DNA of 64,000 nucleotides from positions 248,001 to 312,000 of the forward strand of contig OZ176057.1 in assembly GCA_964247055.1 (NCBI GenBank). Reading direction: 5' to 3'. The position numbers were made by a program, and so were the translations under genes. The notes below the pieces were generated by a model, which searched no databases, had not been told where the DNA came from, and saw only the letters and a list, made by a program, of their open reading frames with translations. Numbering within the stretch: position 1 is the first letter of the stretch; each line of letters opens with the position of its first letter. The stretch is from Paragordius varius. Lineage: Eukaryota; Nematomorpha. Below are positions 38,201 to 48,100 of the stretch, piece after piece.

Positions 38201-39998
38201 ATTGATTTTAAAAAATATTTCTTTATGGTTTTAGATCTTGTCTGTAAAATATTACTGCATGTTTCTTTATTTCGCATTCAAAAATCTAGTCCTCGTCGAA
38301 AATCAATGTATAAAATTTTGTTGTTTTCGATCTTCTCTAATATTTATATTTACCTCGCTCTGGATATTTTATATTATTCACCCTTAAAATTTCATAATTT
38401 ATAAATTTTTATTTTTGAAAATTATTTTTAAACAAATATAATATAGGAAAAATTAACGTGTCGTAAATATCTCATATCTTTATTGATAACTTAAATTGGT
38501 TTTCCAGAAAGATTTTTTCAGGGTTAATCGAAGTGTAAATAATTTTCCAGTATATGTTACATTAAATTCATTTTTTATGCACCCCACAGGGCATTTTATC
38601 GTTCCATGATGAAAATGATGTCTTACCTTCAGATTCTTATAAAAAGGAGGAAAGAATGCCTATATCATATACAACTAGTAACAACATGTTAAATAATGCT
38701 AACAATTTGGTTACAATCAAACAAAAATATGTTATGGAGTATTTGGAGATGGGAACTTTGTCCAATTATTTGCAAATGAATGGGCCTGACATAACTTTGC
38801 GACAAAAAATGATTTACATGAAAGATATTGCCAGAGTATAATCCTTTCTTTACATATTTGTTAAATTATTTTACGCGCGTTTCTTCTCTCTTTAAAGTTC
38901 AGTAAAGACAAATTTAAAAGACAATCATACTCAGCGGTTTTTTTGAAAAAGAATATTTGTCTATGTTTTTACCTTTTGTTTATCTATAATTTCACTTTTT
39001 ACTGTAATTTACACCGCGTATATTCATTACATTTATTATGAAAATAGGGCATGGCCTTCTTATACGATGAATTGGGAATAGTTCATGGAGATCTGAAGGC
39101 TTGTCACATACTTATGACGAATGAAGGCAAGACAGTTAAAATTGCTCATTTTGGGAGAAAGTGTCGAAATGCTATGCAGAGCAACGATTGTATAGACAAA
39201 TCAAATAAGGGCCAACCCAACGATGAAAATGACATTGTGTTATCCGATTTGGCTTGGATGGCACCCGAATTATTTAAAGTAAGGGGTACTATAATCAATA
39301 ATTTTTATTTTTTAGGATTCGTAAAACTAAATAAAACCGCTTAATTAGGACAGGAACGCAATCAGTACAAAATCGGATGTATGGTCTTTTGGGAGCGTTT
39401 GTTGGGAAATTTTAACAAATTCTAGCATATCTCTTTCACAAGCCATGTTTTCCATCTTACAAAGCTCTCTCGAAATGCAGAATTCGAAATCATCGAGAAC
39501 GTTAAACGATAAACCCCGCCATTCATATATCAATGAGGAAATCTTAACACCCTCACAAACTAAATCAATCATTTCTCAATATTATAATGATTTAATCAAC
39601 GGGAGTGATCATAATAACCCCAAAATACGTAAGTTTACATTCTACAGAGTTTAATATATAATCCTTCTAAATATTTACTATATTTGGTTTTTCAATTATT
39701 AGAATCTGCTCTTCCTTTATCCAACAAGGAACAAGTGATCGTACTAATGGAACAACTAGTAATAACTTTTATTTAACGCAATTTAATTACATATAACATT
39801 AAATATTTATCTTGTTAAAATGTTTGATTTCTGTAATCATAGATAAAGGATGGTTGGAGATTACCACTCCCCGAGTTTTGTCCCTCATATCTAGGCGAGT
39901 ATATTAAAGATACATTGTGGACTTTCAACCAACATTCTCGTCCTTTCTTTCACCAAATTTTACAAAAATTTTCTCTCCTTTTGCAACCTAATATTTAA
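20008..39998 (+). CDS. JAK-like protein with FERM, SH2-like, JH2 and degenerate JH1 domains
   Basis: Twenty-three exons: 20008-20748, 23125-23330, 23525-23648, 23974-24180, 26003-26160, 26686-26843, 28519-29520, 30530-30674, 31311-31428, 32005-32203, 33198-33248, 33416-33602, 33911-34404, 34996-35099, 35456-36038, 36311-36398, 36621-37422, 37746-38000, 38590-38835, 39048-39278, 39349-39628, 39703-39758, 39843-39998. Total 6591 bases, exactly divisible by three, giving 2196 residues; known JAKs are about 1100-1200. Domain order matches Janus kinases, which couple cytokine receptors to STATs. Extra length lies in exon 7 and in the JH2-JH1 linker. Introns are filled with MITEs. The exon 1-2 and 7-8 junctions are the least certain. 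Both kinase regions lack standard catalytic residues, so the product may be a scaffold (inference). ATG at 20008 fits the start of the FERM fold. Confidence 0.88.
21136..22080. repeat. Interspersed repeat family C, copy 1 (in JAK intron 1)
   Basis: Shares long stretches with 51527-52110: a start CACTAGACAACAAATTTTTC, the conserved GC-rich block ACAAACGCGCGAAGCGAGAG near 21444, GAAAATAGCTCAAACTTTGT, and CATGCATTTTTGTATCCACT-like 3' sequence. About 10-20 per cent diverged between copies. No terminal repeats or coding sequence recognised. Confidence 0.75.
22590..22613. repeat. (AT)n microsatellite
   Basis: About 22 bases of uninterrupted AT dinucleotides in JAK intron 1. Confidence 0.9.
22733..22804. 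mobile_element. Small palindromic element, family E, copy 2
   Basis: A 72-base hairpin-like unit: ATACCATTTTTCAACCAAACG and the near-mirror CGTTTGACCGAAAAATGGTA surround a T-rich core. Confidence 0.6.
23327..23524. mobile_element. MITE family A copy that makes up JAK intron 2
   Basis: The element starts at CACAGTAAAAATTAAAAATT and ends near TACGTTTTATTTTTCGATAT. Intron 2 (23331-23524) is almost exactly this copy. The donor is CA|GTAAAA, the MITE terminus itself; the acceptor is the ATAG at its other edge. Confidence 0.75.
25654..25898. mobile_element. MITE family A copy in JAK intron 4
   Basis: Arms GGATACAACGTAAATATATA and TTTTGTCCGTATAATTTTAA, right end TTTATTGTA; moderately diverged. Confidence 0.7.
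26424..26658. mobile_element. MITE family A copy in JAK intron 5
   Basis: Degenerate arms (TTACTGTTAAAATAGAAATT, TTTCAATTTTTATTGTTAA); recognised by motif order and by the TTTTTTAAAACACAACCAACC arm. Confidence 0.5.
26935..27199. mobile_element. MITE family A copy at the 3' side of JAK exon 6
   Basis: AATTATACGGATAAAACATTA left arm and TATAATTTCAATTTTTACTG right arm. It begins about 90 bases after the exon 6 donor. Confidence 0.75.
27525..27872. mobile_element. MITE family B copy in JAK intron 6
   Basis: Ends ATATACCATTTTCAAACTC and AAGTGTAAATGGTAT; the CACCCTTAAATAATTC and CACCCTTGAACAATTC blocks show a duplicated arm unit, making this the longest B copy here. Confidence 0.75.
29552..29770. 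mobile_element. MITE family B copy in JAK intron 7
   Basis: Left arm CACCCTTGAACAATTCAAAT and right arm GAGGGTGAATTTAAATTGTA. Outer TATACC ends are eroded. Confidence 0.7.
30960..31235. mobile_element. MITE family A copy in JAK intron 8
   Basis: TACAGTAAAAATTGAAATTA left end, AAGTTTTGTCCATATATTAC right arm. A partial second copy precedes it at about 30767-30960. Confidence 0.75.
31493..31728. mobile_element. MITE family B copy in JAK intron 9
   Basis: Left arm CACCCTCGAACAATAAATA, right arm GGGTGAATTGAATTGTTCAA and GAACTGTAAATGTATA. Confidence 0.75.
32220..32254. repeat. (TA)n microsatellite in JAK intron 10
   Basis: About 17 TA units, directly after the exon 10 donor. Confidence 0.9.
33650..33890. 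mobile_element. MITE family A copy filling JAK intron 12
   Basis: Arms CAAAATGTAAAACATAAAGA and CTTTTATAATTTTATTTTAT. The intron (33603-33910) is little more than this element. Confidence 0.6.
34553..34814. mobile_element. MITE family A copy in JAK intron 13
   Basis: TACAGTAAAAAATAAAATTA left end and TATTTTACTGTA right end, both intact. Confidence 0.8.
35456..37386 (+). other. Expanded JH2-JH1 linker with a proline-rich motif (exons 15-17)
   Basis: Nearly 480 residues lie between JH2 and JH1, where JAKs have a few dozen. The stretch is low in complexity, rich in Ser, Asn, Thr and basic residues. Exon 17 contains TPLPPVPQKMRKIPAPLKK, a likely SH3-binding motif (PLPPVP followed by basic residues), then Arg-rich segments and a Tyr/Asn run near 37180-37220. 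Confidence 0.65.
37387..39998 (+). other. Degenerate JH1 kinase domain of the JAK-like protein (exons 17-23)
   Basis: The domain begins IRYIKSLGEM (N-lobe strand 1). The lysine is kept (KVVIKQF), but the Gly loop is GEMNKNG. The usual helix C Glu is not evident in the LFQVILPKLILNPHPNIAH segment. The catalytic loop is VHGDLKACHIL: the Asp is kept, but Arg is Gly and the following Asn is His. The DFG motif is HFG (KIAHFGRK), losing the metal-binding Asp. No tandem tyrosines are seen in the activation loop. Downstream parts are normal: LAWMAPELF, SDVWSFGSVCWEIL, WRLPLPEFCPSYLGEYI. By standard kinase criteria this domain should have weak or no catalytic activity. Confidence 0.85.
38898..39005. 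mobile_element. Short MITE family A copy in JAK intron 19
   Basis: An internally shortened copy: TCAGTAAAGACAAATTTAAA left and TTTCACTTTTTACTGTA right, with only about 110 bases in total. Confidence 0.7.
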
Positions 39999-40628
39999 AT
40001 TTTGCTACGATTATTCTACATCTATGCACATTTTATTTTTTAAACTTAAATGCAATGAATGGAAATTGCTCAATCAACCCTTAAACAAAAACCGTTTAAT
40101 TTTTTATCATAGTCATATTTATGAAAAATATATCAATAATTTTATATAAAATTTTTATTATAGATTGCGATTATATATATTTTAATTATTATATAATAAA
40201 TTAACGATATAAGATTTATGGGTTTTAGTTCAGTATTTTTAAAATTATAATTCGTGGCTTCCTAACTAACATGTTGATGTTACAGTTATTGAAATCGAAA
40301 ACGTAAAAGCAAAAGTTTTTTAAAAATTCCATATTTTTTTAAACCTTAATATGTTTCACATCAACTATTTAGTTACAACTTTGAATTATAAAATTGGGTT
40401 TATTATTAGTCAATTTGTATCTTTAGTCCCCGTTTCGTAACCTGAAACGATAATTTAAATTAAAAATATGGTTTTAAAAAATATTTGTCGTATATTTTAT
40501 ACTTTTATCTGGGAAATTTTAATATTGGTTGATTTGGTTTGGATATAAGTGTAAGAATTTAGAGTGTTGAGACTTGCGCAAGCGTTTATTATAGTCAGTA
40601 AATATTTTAAAATTATTATTTTATTAAA

Positions 40629-40909
40629 TACATTAAAAATTAAAATTATACAGACAAAATGTAAGCATATAAAGACAAATATTTTGTATTAAAAATAATC
40701 TTACTTTTTTATATCATGATTTATTTAAATAGAACTTAATATTGAAAAATATGAAGGTGACATCTATATTGGTTTGATTGATTATATATTCTTCAATTGT
40801 AATTATATAATTTATATAAGAAAAATAAAGGTTTATAAAAATATGGTTTTTATAAAAAAATATTCTTTATATTTTTACGTTTTGTCCTTATATTTTCAGT
40901 TTTTACTGT
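40629..40909. mobile_element. MITE family A copy
   Basis: AAAATTATACAGACAAAATGT left arm and TTTTACGTTTTGTCCTTATA with TTTTTACTG right end. Confidence 0.75.
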
Positions 40910-41694
40910 TTTTGCGACCGATTAAAATTTTTAGTGGGTACAACTGCTCCATATGTTGCTTATGATTTCCGATTTTTTAAAAATATTAATCATTGTTGTA
41001 TATAACAAAATATGAACAGAAAATCGTAATCAATTATTTTATATATTTTATAATTTTTAAATATATGTGGGAAAAATCAGGATTCCATTATATCTTTACG
41101 TTTTGTCTCTATACTTTCGATTCTACTATTTTATTTGACACTATTTAGTGTTATAAGGAAATGTATTAACCTTGTCGAAATGTAATTAATATCCTCTATA
41201 AACCTGCTATATAAGAATATTGTCTTATCCAATATGTTTTAAATTTTAAATAAATCGATTCATATCTCCTAAAGTTGTTGACTTAAGACACCAGAATCAG
41301 TGCTAAAATGGCTTTTGAGAAAGTGATGCTTAAAATAAGCCATATCATGAATATTTATTTAATTTTTGTTTAGACGATTTAATATATCGATGAATTTTAT
41401 CATTAACTATAGATTTAAAAAAGGTAAAAATTTTATATAAAGAATGTTTTGGACCTAAAATGACTTTAACTATCAATAAGAAAAATATAAAATAGTAAAA
41501 AATATATAAAAAGTAATTATGAAGCCGATATTTTATTGGGCATATAATGACTCATGCGCTGTTGAATATTGGATCGATATGAAAACATCAAAAGACTAGG
41601 TATACAAATCAATAATTTTATAATAATATTTCAGTCTACAACCGTTTCCACAGCAAATAAAGATGGCGAATCTTTCAACAAAACTTTTGGATTA

Positions 41695-41700
41695 TTTATT
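41695..41700 (-). promoter_or_regulatory. Poly(A) signal of the sulfotransferase gene
   Basis: AATAAA on the minus strand, 28 bases after the stop codon. Confidence 0.55.
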
Positions 41701-41727
41701 TGGTTGAGTTAATTTAAAGCTGATAAT

Positions 41728-42941
41728 TTACGCATGAATTTGTAAATTAAGTTTTTTGAAATGGCGAAAGATAGGATCATTGGGATAAAATAACTCAAAA
41801 TCAGACTTATAATATGAAATTATATTCCATAAAACTTTTTTTGGGATTGATGAAAGCATAATTATATCTCTTTCATATAGTTTTTTGCGGTTATGCAAAA
41901 ACGTTTCAATGTTCGTGAAACGCTTAAAAGCATCAAATCTCAGATGATTCCAACCCGCCAAGGCGAGCAATGCATTGTAATCTTGCAAAAATGTCTCATG
42001 TTTTCCAATATAATCATACTGAATGCGGCAAACATCACAAAGATCCGAATATGGCGCCCAATGTTCGTTAGTTAAGAGTTCATATTGATAATGTTTGTTT
42101 GAACAAGCTTTGAACAATTTTAAATGAGAAACGTAAGTGGCGAATTCGACAAAAGATATATTTGGAGGCGTTTTAAGCTGCTGTGAAGGTTTTTTATACA
42201 GTAAAGACCTCATATTTAAGGCACATCGTTTTCTGTGTGGTAACAAACTAATTTTCTCCCCATACAAGTGTAGAAATTTTATGACAGAGGCATAGTGTCT
42301 GGAGATATCGAACGATCTTCTGCTTCCTGTGCCAAATTTACTTCTGTAAGCCGAAAGAAATCGCGTTAAAGGGTTTCTAACCATTATGAAATGAAAATAT
42401 GAATTGTTGGACATCCTCGTATCCTTTTGTAAAGGATGACCATTTTTAAATGAATGATTATTATGGGACAATGTTATATATTTAGCTGAAGATATAGCAC
42501 TTCCCACACTAATGTTACGTTTCAGACTTTGTTGAATGAGAGGGATGTACTTGGGTTCATTTGCGATTAATACGTAAGCCTTTAACAAAGTCGACGAGCT
42601 TTTTGGAACGTAACAAAATATATTTTTGTATTTTTCATCGACAATCAAATGATTTTTGGATGTAGATGAACTGAAGTTTTCCATAACCAAATTATTATTA
42701 TTACTCTGACATTTTACAGCAAGTTGATTCAATCTAATTCTGTTGTTATCTTTTAAATATTCTTTTGTGCGAGAATAATCTAGATTACAATAAATACAAT
42801 GTATATCGCTCTAAATAAGACCAATGTGATTGAAAAAATACTACTTCTAGAATGCACGATAAAAACAAAAGCCACGATTCCGTATCCCAATAAAATAATT
42901 ACAGTTTTGATGGTTTGTTTTAAAGGATTACAAAACAACAT
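41728..42941 (-). CDS. Carbohydrate sulfotransferase, HNK-1ST/CHST8-14 family
   Basis: Two exons on the minus strand, 42858-42941 and 41728-42810, joined over a 47-base intron, give 388 residues, typical of the family. Exon 1 is an N-terminal signal anchor (TVIILLGYGIVAFVFI), as expected for a type II Golgi enzyme. The lumenal part has the 5' phosphosulfate-binding loop IFCYVPKSSSTLLK, the 3' phosphate-binding motif MVRNPLTRFLSAYRSKF, and the later HWAPYSDLCDVC and YDYIGKHETFLQD blocks. The family moves sulfate from PAPS to sugars of glycoproteins or glycosaminoglycans; the acceptor cannot be told from sequence. The PSB loop differs from the usual PK-G-S/T-W form, having Ser-Ser-Ser and no Trp. 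The exon 1 donor (GTGCAT) is weak, so the first junction is less certain than the body. Confidence 0.85.
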
Positions 42942-45178
42942 TTATCTAAATTTACGGGTATATCACGCAACACAACATATTTACTAAGACTGAGCTGTGT
43001 GATGAAATTCGATACCATACTTTCTAAATATGACTATCTTATTATTTTATTTTTTAAATAAGTATTTATATTACCAAGAGACATTTAAAAATAGATACCT
43101 TACTATTTATAAAAAATTTTATGAATATTTGGATTTTATCAGGTGTTAAATGAAAAGGAAGTTTCGGCTAAAAAATGCTTAATATAACACATTTTGGTAT
43201 AAAAAAATTATTTACGTATAATATTTTAAAAAAATTTATATTTTTTTTTAAAAAATTTTTAAAGGCGTTTTAAACCGCCCCAAATTGACCCTCAATTTGA
43301 GTACAAACTCTTATGATGGCTAGATAATAATTCAATATTATTTTTTAAAATATCTCGGTGTACTATGGGCTATTTAAAAATTTGGTAGAATAAATGTTTG
43401 GTGAAACTTTTTTAATTTTGACAGACCACCTATTCCTACCTATTCAAACTATTAAATTTTTGATTTGATAACAAACACCTGTAATGATAATCAAAAAAGT
43501 TAAGCAGAAAAGAATGTTTTTCATTTATTTATATCAACCATTATTATCCAACGATTTTTATGTTATCAGAAAAGCGCTATATTGAAGCCAATTAGCGCTA
43601 CAATAAAATCAAACCAGTGGCGCCTAACATACAAGTTTCCAATACTTGATCCGGAAAAATTTGGAATTTCATAACTTGAGAAATTCGTTCTAATATTAGT
43701 AAAATTGATATTTCTTAAACAAGTCACTCAATTGACGAAAACTGGTAAAAAATGTTATATAGTGTTGGTATTATGTAATCTTTCGTTTAATACCAAATAA
43801 ACTATTAAAGAATGCCAGCATACATATTTTGAGGCGGCCCGCAAAATTGCTGTTGACCACCCTAAAATTAAAATTGGCTAGTGAAAACGTATCGGAAATC
43901 ATGTATCATCAAAGATACAATTATTTCATTAGAAAAGATTTGCTACATATTTATAGGGTGGTTCTAAAATATAACAGTTCCGAAACCGGTTCCATTTTAG
44001 TTTCTAACTTTGATTATACATAATTAATATATAATAAACCAAATTATTAAATAAATCAAACCATAATATTAGATTAAAGCATTTAAAGGATTTTTTTAAC
44101 TTAAATAATAATTACACTAAGCATTTCGGTCGTCAAACTAAATCTCATAAAGTGCGTGATAAGTATTTCTGTAGTGAGTGGCAATATGTACAGCTAATGT
44201 AGGCTTAGATATAATAATGATGGATAAATAGGTTTGACGGCATGCGCCGGTGAGCCGCGGTTTAAATACAAAAATTATATATTGTGACTCAATATTTATG
44301 ATTTATACAAGATTGGGCTATTTTTTACCAAAATTATCTCATCAATATATTATGAGCACACAAACAAATTTTTTTTAGCCTTTTAAGCGCATGATGCAAA
44401 AGAAATTTAAACTACAAAAACCGACTCATTTTTCCCTCCATTTCTTAAATTTTTTTATTAATGAGCTAAATTACTTTGGAAAGCTAAATTTCAACGAAAA
44501 ATTTTTTTTATTTAATACAGGATAAGAGGGATGTTTATATTTTAACTAAAACAACTTTTAAAGCATTAATTTGTTTCATAAACTCTGGGCCTAAAAATCA
44601 TGTCCAAATGATACTGCATACAACAAAGGAAAATGTAATAAATCATCAAACATTTAACACCCAATTTGAAATTATTTCCAGTCATTTGTGGTGGATAACT
44701 TGGACTTATAAATGTCATTTCAGTAAAAATAAAATTTTACGGATCACGTGAAATCATATAAATTTTATTTCCGAACAATTTTTTTATTCTAAATCGACAC
44801 ACATTTTTTTACAAAGTACTTTATTTTCGGAATCATAATAAAAGAAAAACAAAATGTTTAAACTTTTATCTACAATTCAATTAAAATCAAACATAGACTT
44901 GCACCGTTTTGAGCCCCTATATAGAAGGGACTAACATCTTAATATTTCATAATTATATTATTAAGTAGGAGATATTAAGGCTTCATAAAGTATGTATTAA
45001 ACCCAGAGGAAAATATTTTATTTAATCTTTACAAATTTATTCAAAATCCATTATGTTCTTTTCACTAACAACATTTAGTCGAATTAAAGGAACATAGGGA
45101 TTGAATCAACTATATATATTCACAGCAAAAATGCACAATATCATATTGCCTCATGACTGATTTGGTCTCTCATATGTT
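42942..45178. other. Intergenic region between two divergent genes
   Basis: The sulfotransferase and the carrier gene point away from each other, so this 2.2 kb should hold both promoters. Sequence is A/T-rich with long T and A runs. No repeat family, RNA gene or clear promoter motif is recognised. Confidence 0.5.
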
Positions 45179-48100
45179 ATGCAATTTAACCAGAAAATAT
45201 TTTATGCTTGTGGGCATTTTTATAACGATTTATGTGCCTGCATGTGGTTTTCATATCTTTTGGTCTATTTCCAATACGTAATTATGATGAACAATATAAA
45301 TGCTGGTTATGCCTTGATGATTGGACAAGTAGCAGATGGATTATCCACTATATTTGTTGGAATTGAATTCGATAAATGCTTCAAAAAATGCAAACATTGG
45401 CACCTTTTAGGAACTTTTTGTGTTTGTATTGCATTTTTATTGATATTTTGTCCACCATTACCCTTTTACATTAACTTGTTTAATATCAATAAAATAAATG
45501 CCCTGTCAAACAATATTTATGTTGAAACCCTAAAAATTTTACCGCAATATATTAAATTGTTATATTACGCGCCCTATATAATTATTTTTCAATTTGGTTG
45601 GGCATGTGTTCAAATTTCTCATTTGTCGCTCATTCCCAAACTCACACCCGTGTCAAGCACTCGAATTGAAATCACATCATATAGGTTTAATTCAAAAACT
45701 TAATATATATTCTAGATATGCATTTACTGTTCTCTCTTACATAACAATCTATATGGTTTCATGGTATTTCTTGCATAACAGTATTTCCGATGATAATTTT
45801 AATTCAATTTCACCAAATGATATCTATAATTTTCAGGTATACTTTCAATGATTATATTATCATAGGATATAGTAGTAGTTCTTACCATTTTGGGAATATT
45901 TACAACTGGAGTTTTTCAAATTTTTACAATGGAAGACGAATGTTCAATTCCAACTGAAACTCAGCCTTTAATTGAACATACCGATCCACCGATCAGTAAT
46001 TGGACAAATTGGTTTTTCAAAACTGTCTTTTATCAAGTAATTAAGATAACTTGTTCAAATTTTTTTCTAATTTTCAAATCCATATAAAGAAAGCCAATCA
46101 GTTAATGTTGAATTTACCTTTTAGATCGGAATGCTTCAGTTTTTGATGTCTACTATATTTTTTAGGTTGAAAACTATTTATTTAAATATTTTCTATTTAC
46201 ATTATGTAAAATATAAATCACACCAAAGATAATTTTCGAAAACTTAACATCGTGGCATCGTCAGAGATAAAAATCCTACGATATCAATAAAATCATTGGA
46301 TTTTGGGTGAAATTCTACTTATTTCAAACAAATTTATTAGAATAGTTGGATTATTCGTGGTCAACACATATTTTGTGTTTTAAAATCTAAATATTTCCAA
46401 TCTATTAACGCGGTAAAATCTAAAAAAGGCCTATTTTACAAATTTTAACTAATAATTGTGAAATGAAACAAGAAAAGCTTTGGCCTCTAAAAGATGGAGT
46501 CTTATTAAAACGTTTTTTTTTTGTAAATAAAAATTATATTTGATTAGGATATGCCAGTTTAATGAAACAAAGCTTTCAAACATATTAAATTATGTAGATA
46601 GACTTGTTTGATAAACGCCTTTTACCTATTGATTAAACAAAATGGAAATTTGGGATTTACGTTTAATTCTCAATTTATGTGTCAATTACAGTAACTGAAA
46701 TTATAATATGGACAAAACGTCAAAATATACAGACAAATATTTTTTTCTAAATGACAACCCCCTACTTTTTCAGTCTTAATTCATTTCAATATAATTCATT
46801 GTTTTAAATGGCAAAGTGTATTTTATATTTTACAATGGTAATTATGTTTATATGGAAAACATTAAGGTTTTTAAGAAAGGATATTTGTCTTTATATTTTT
46901 ACATTTCCGTATAATTTTTATTTTAACTGTAAAATTTTCGTGTTTATAAAATCTTGTTGGTTATAGACATTACAGTAACCACTTTTTTATTGGCCATTGG
47001 TAATTCAGTAGCGTATGATAGATAACAAATTTTGTTTAAAATTTCATGTTTTAAGTTAGGTAAGAATTGTTTATTTTCACATTATTGTTGTCTTTTACTC
47101 ACACGTTACTGTATTTCTCTAATTGACCAATAATAAAGTGGGTACAGTAGTTGATCGATTGAAGGAAATGGCATTTTCGTGCTCAATAGTGTTGGCTCAG
47201 TATGGAATTTAGTTTAAATTAATATACATGAAAAAATTGGAGTTATACGGACAAAATGTATAAATAAGACAAATTCTTTTATAAAAGAAAACCATACTTC
47301 CAAATCTTGATTCATATCATTCTAACTCATTGTTTTAAATGTCAAAGTGTGAAATAGACATATATATTACTAACACAATCAATTTAGTATATAACAATGT
47401 AAATTAGCTTATATTGAAAAAATTAAAGTTTAAAAAAATATGGTTGGTTGTTTTATAGAGTAAAAAATGTTTGTTTACGTTTTGTCCTTTCGTATAATTT
47501 CAGTTTTTACCGTGATTGAACGAAATAGAATTGCGCCATCTTCGTGCTAACTAAAGCGAGTTAGCCCAGCATGGAATTAGTTTAAACTTCTAATCTGCTA
47601 AATTTTTTTTATAAATTAATTTAAAAGTCTTGTCTTTAAAATCTTTTTACTGTGATTAACGAAATAGAATTGCGCCATCTACGTGCTAACTCGAGTGTCG
47701 AGCAATGTGGGGATGGTTTATCTCCCTCTTTTCTTGCTGGAAACGTTGAAACTCGATCGAACAGCCATCGCACTTGTCCCGCTGGTTGTCTGCATTTCAG
47801 GGTTAATTCTTTCCCTCTTCATAAAACGATTCACGGCGCGTCTTGGATATACGCACACATATCTCCTGGGTGCCCTTGCTACGGTCTTTTCTTGCCTGGG
47901 CTTTTTTCTCATAACCACTTTTGCAACAAAGTATATCTCATTTTGTTTCGTTAAAAAATTAATTACACAAATAAAACGTAAAAAGTAAAGGACAAATATT
48001 TTTTAGATTAAAAGACAACCAAACTGTTTTAAACTTTGTTTTACTTTTTTCCATAACCTATCTAAATATATATTTCTAAAAATATGTAATTAAATGTGTG

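Larger units (their letters stand above)
39999..41727. other. Intergenic region between JAK-like gene and sulfotransferase
   Basis: Tail-to-tail intergenic DNA. It contains two family A MITEs (about 40300-40520, degraded, and 40629-40909). No other gene is seen. Confidence 0.6.

Noticed and set aside
46125-46165. Obligate exon of the carrier gene between 46036 and 47668
   Set aside because: Joining 46036 directly to 47668 keeps frame and restores the conserved YVLTR block, so this segment is at most alternative.
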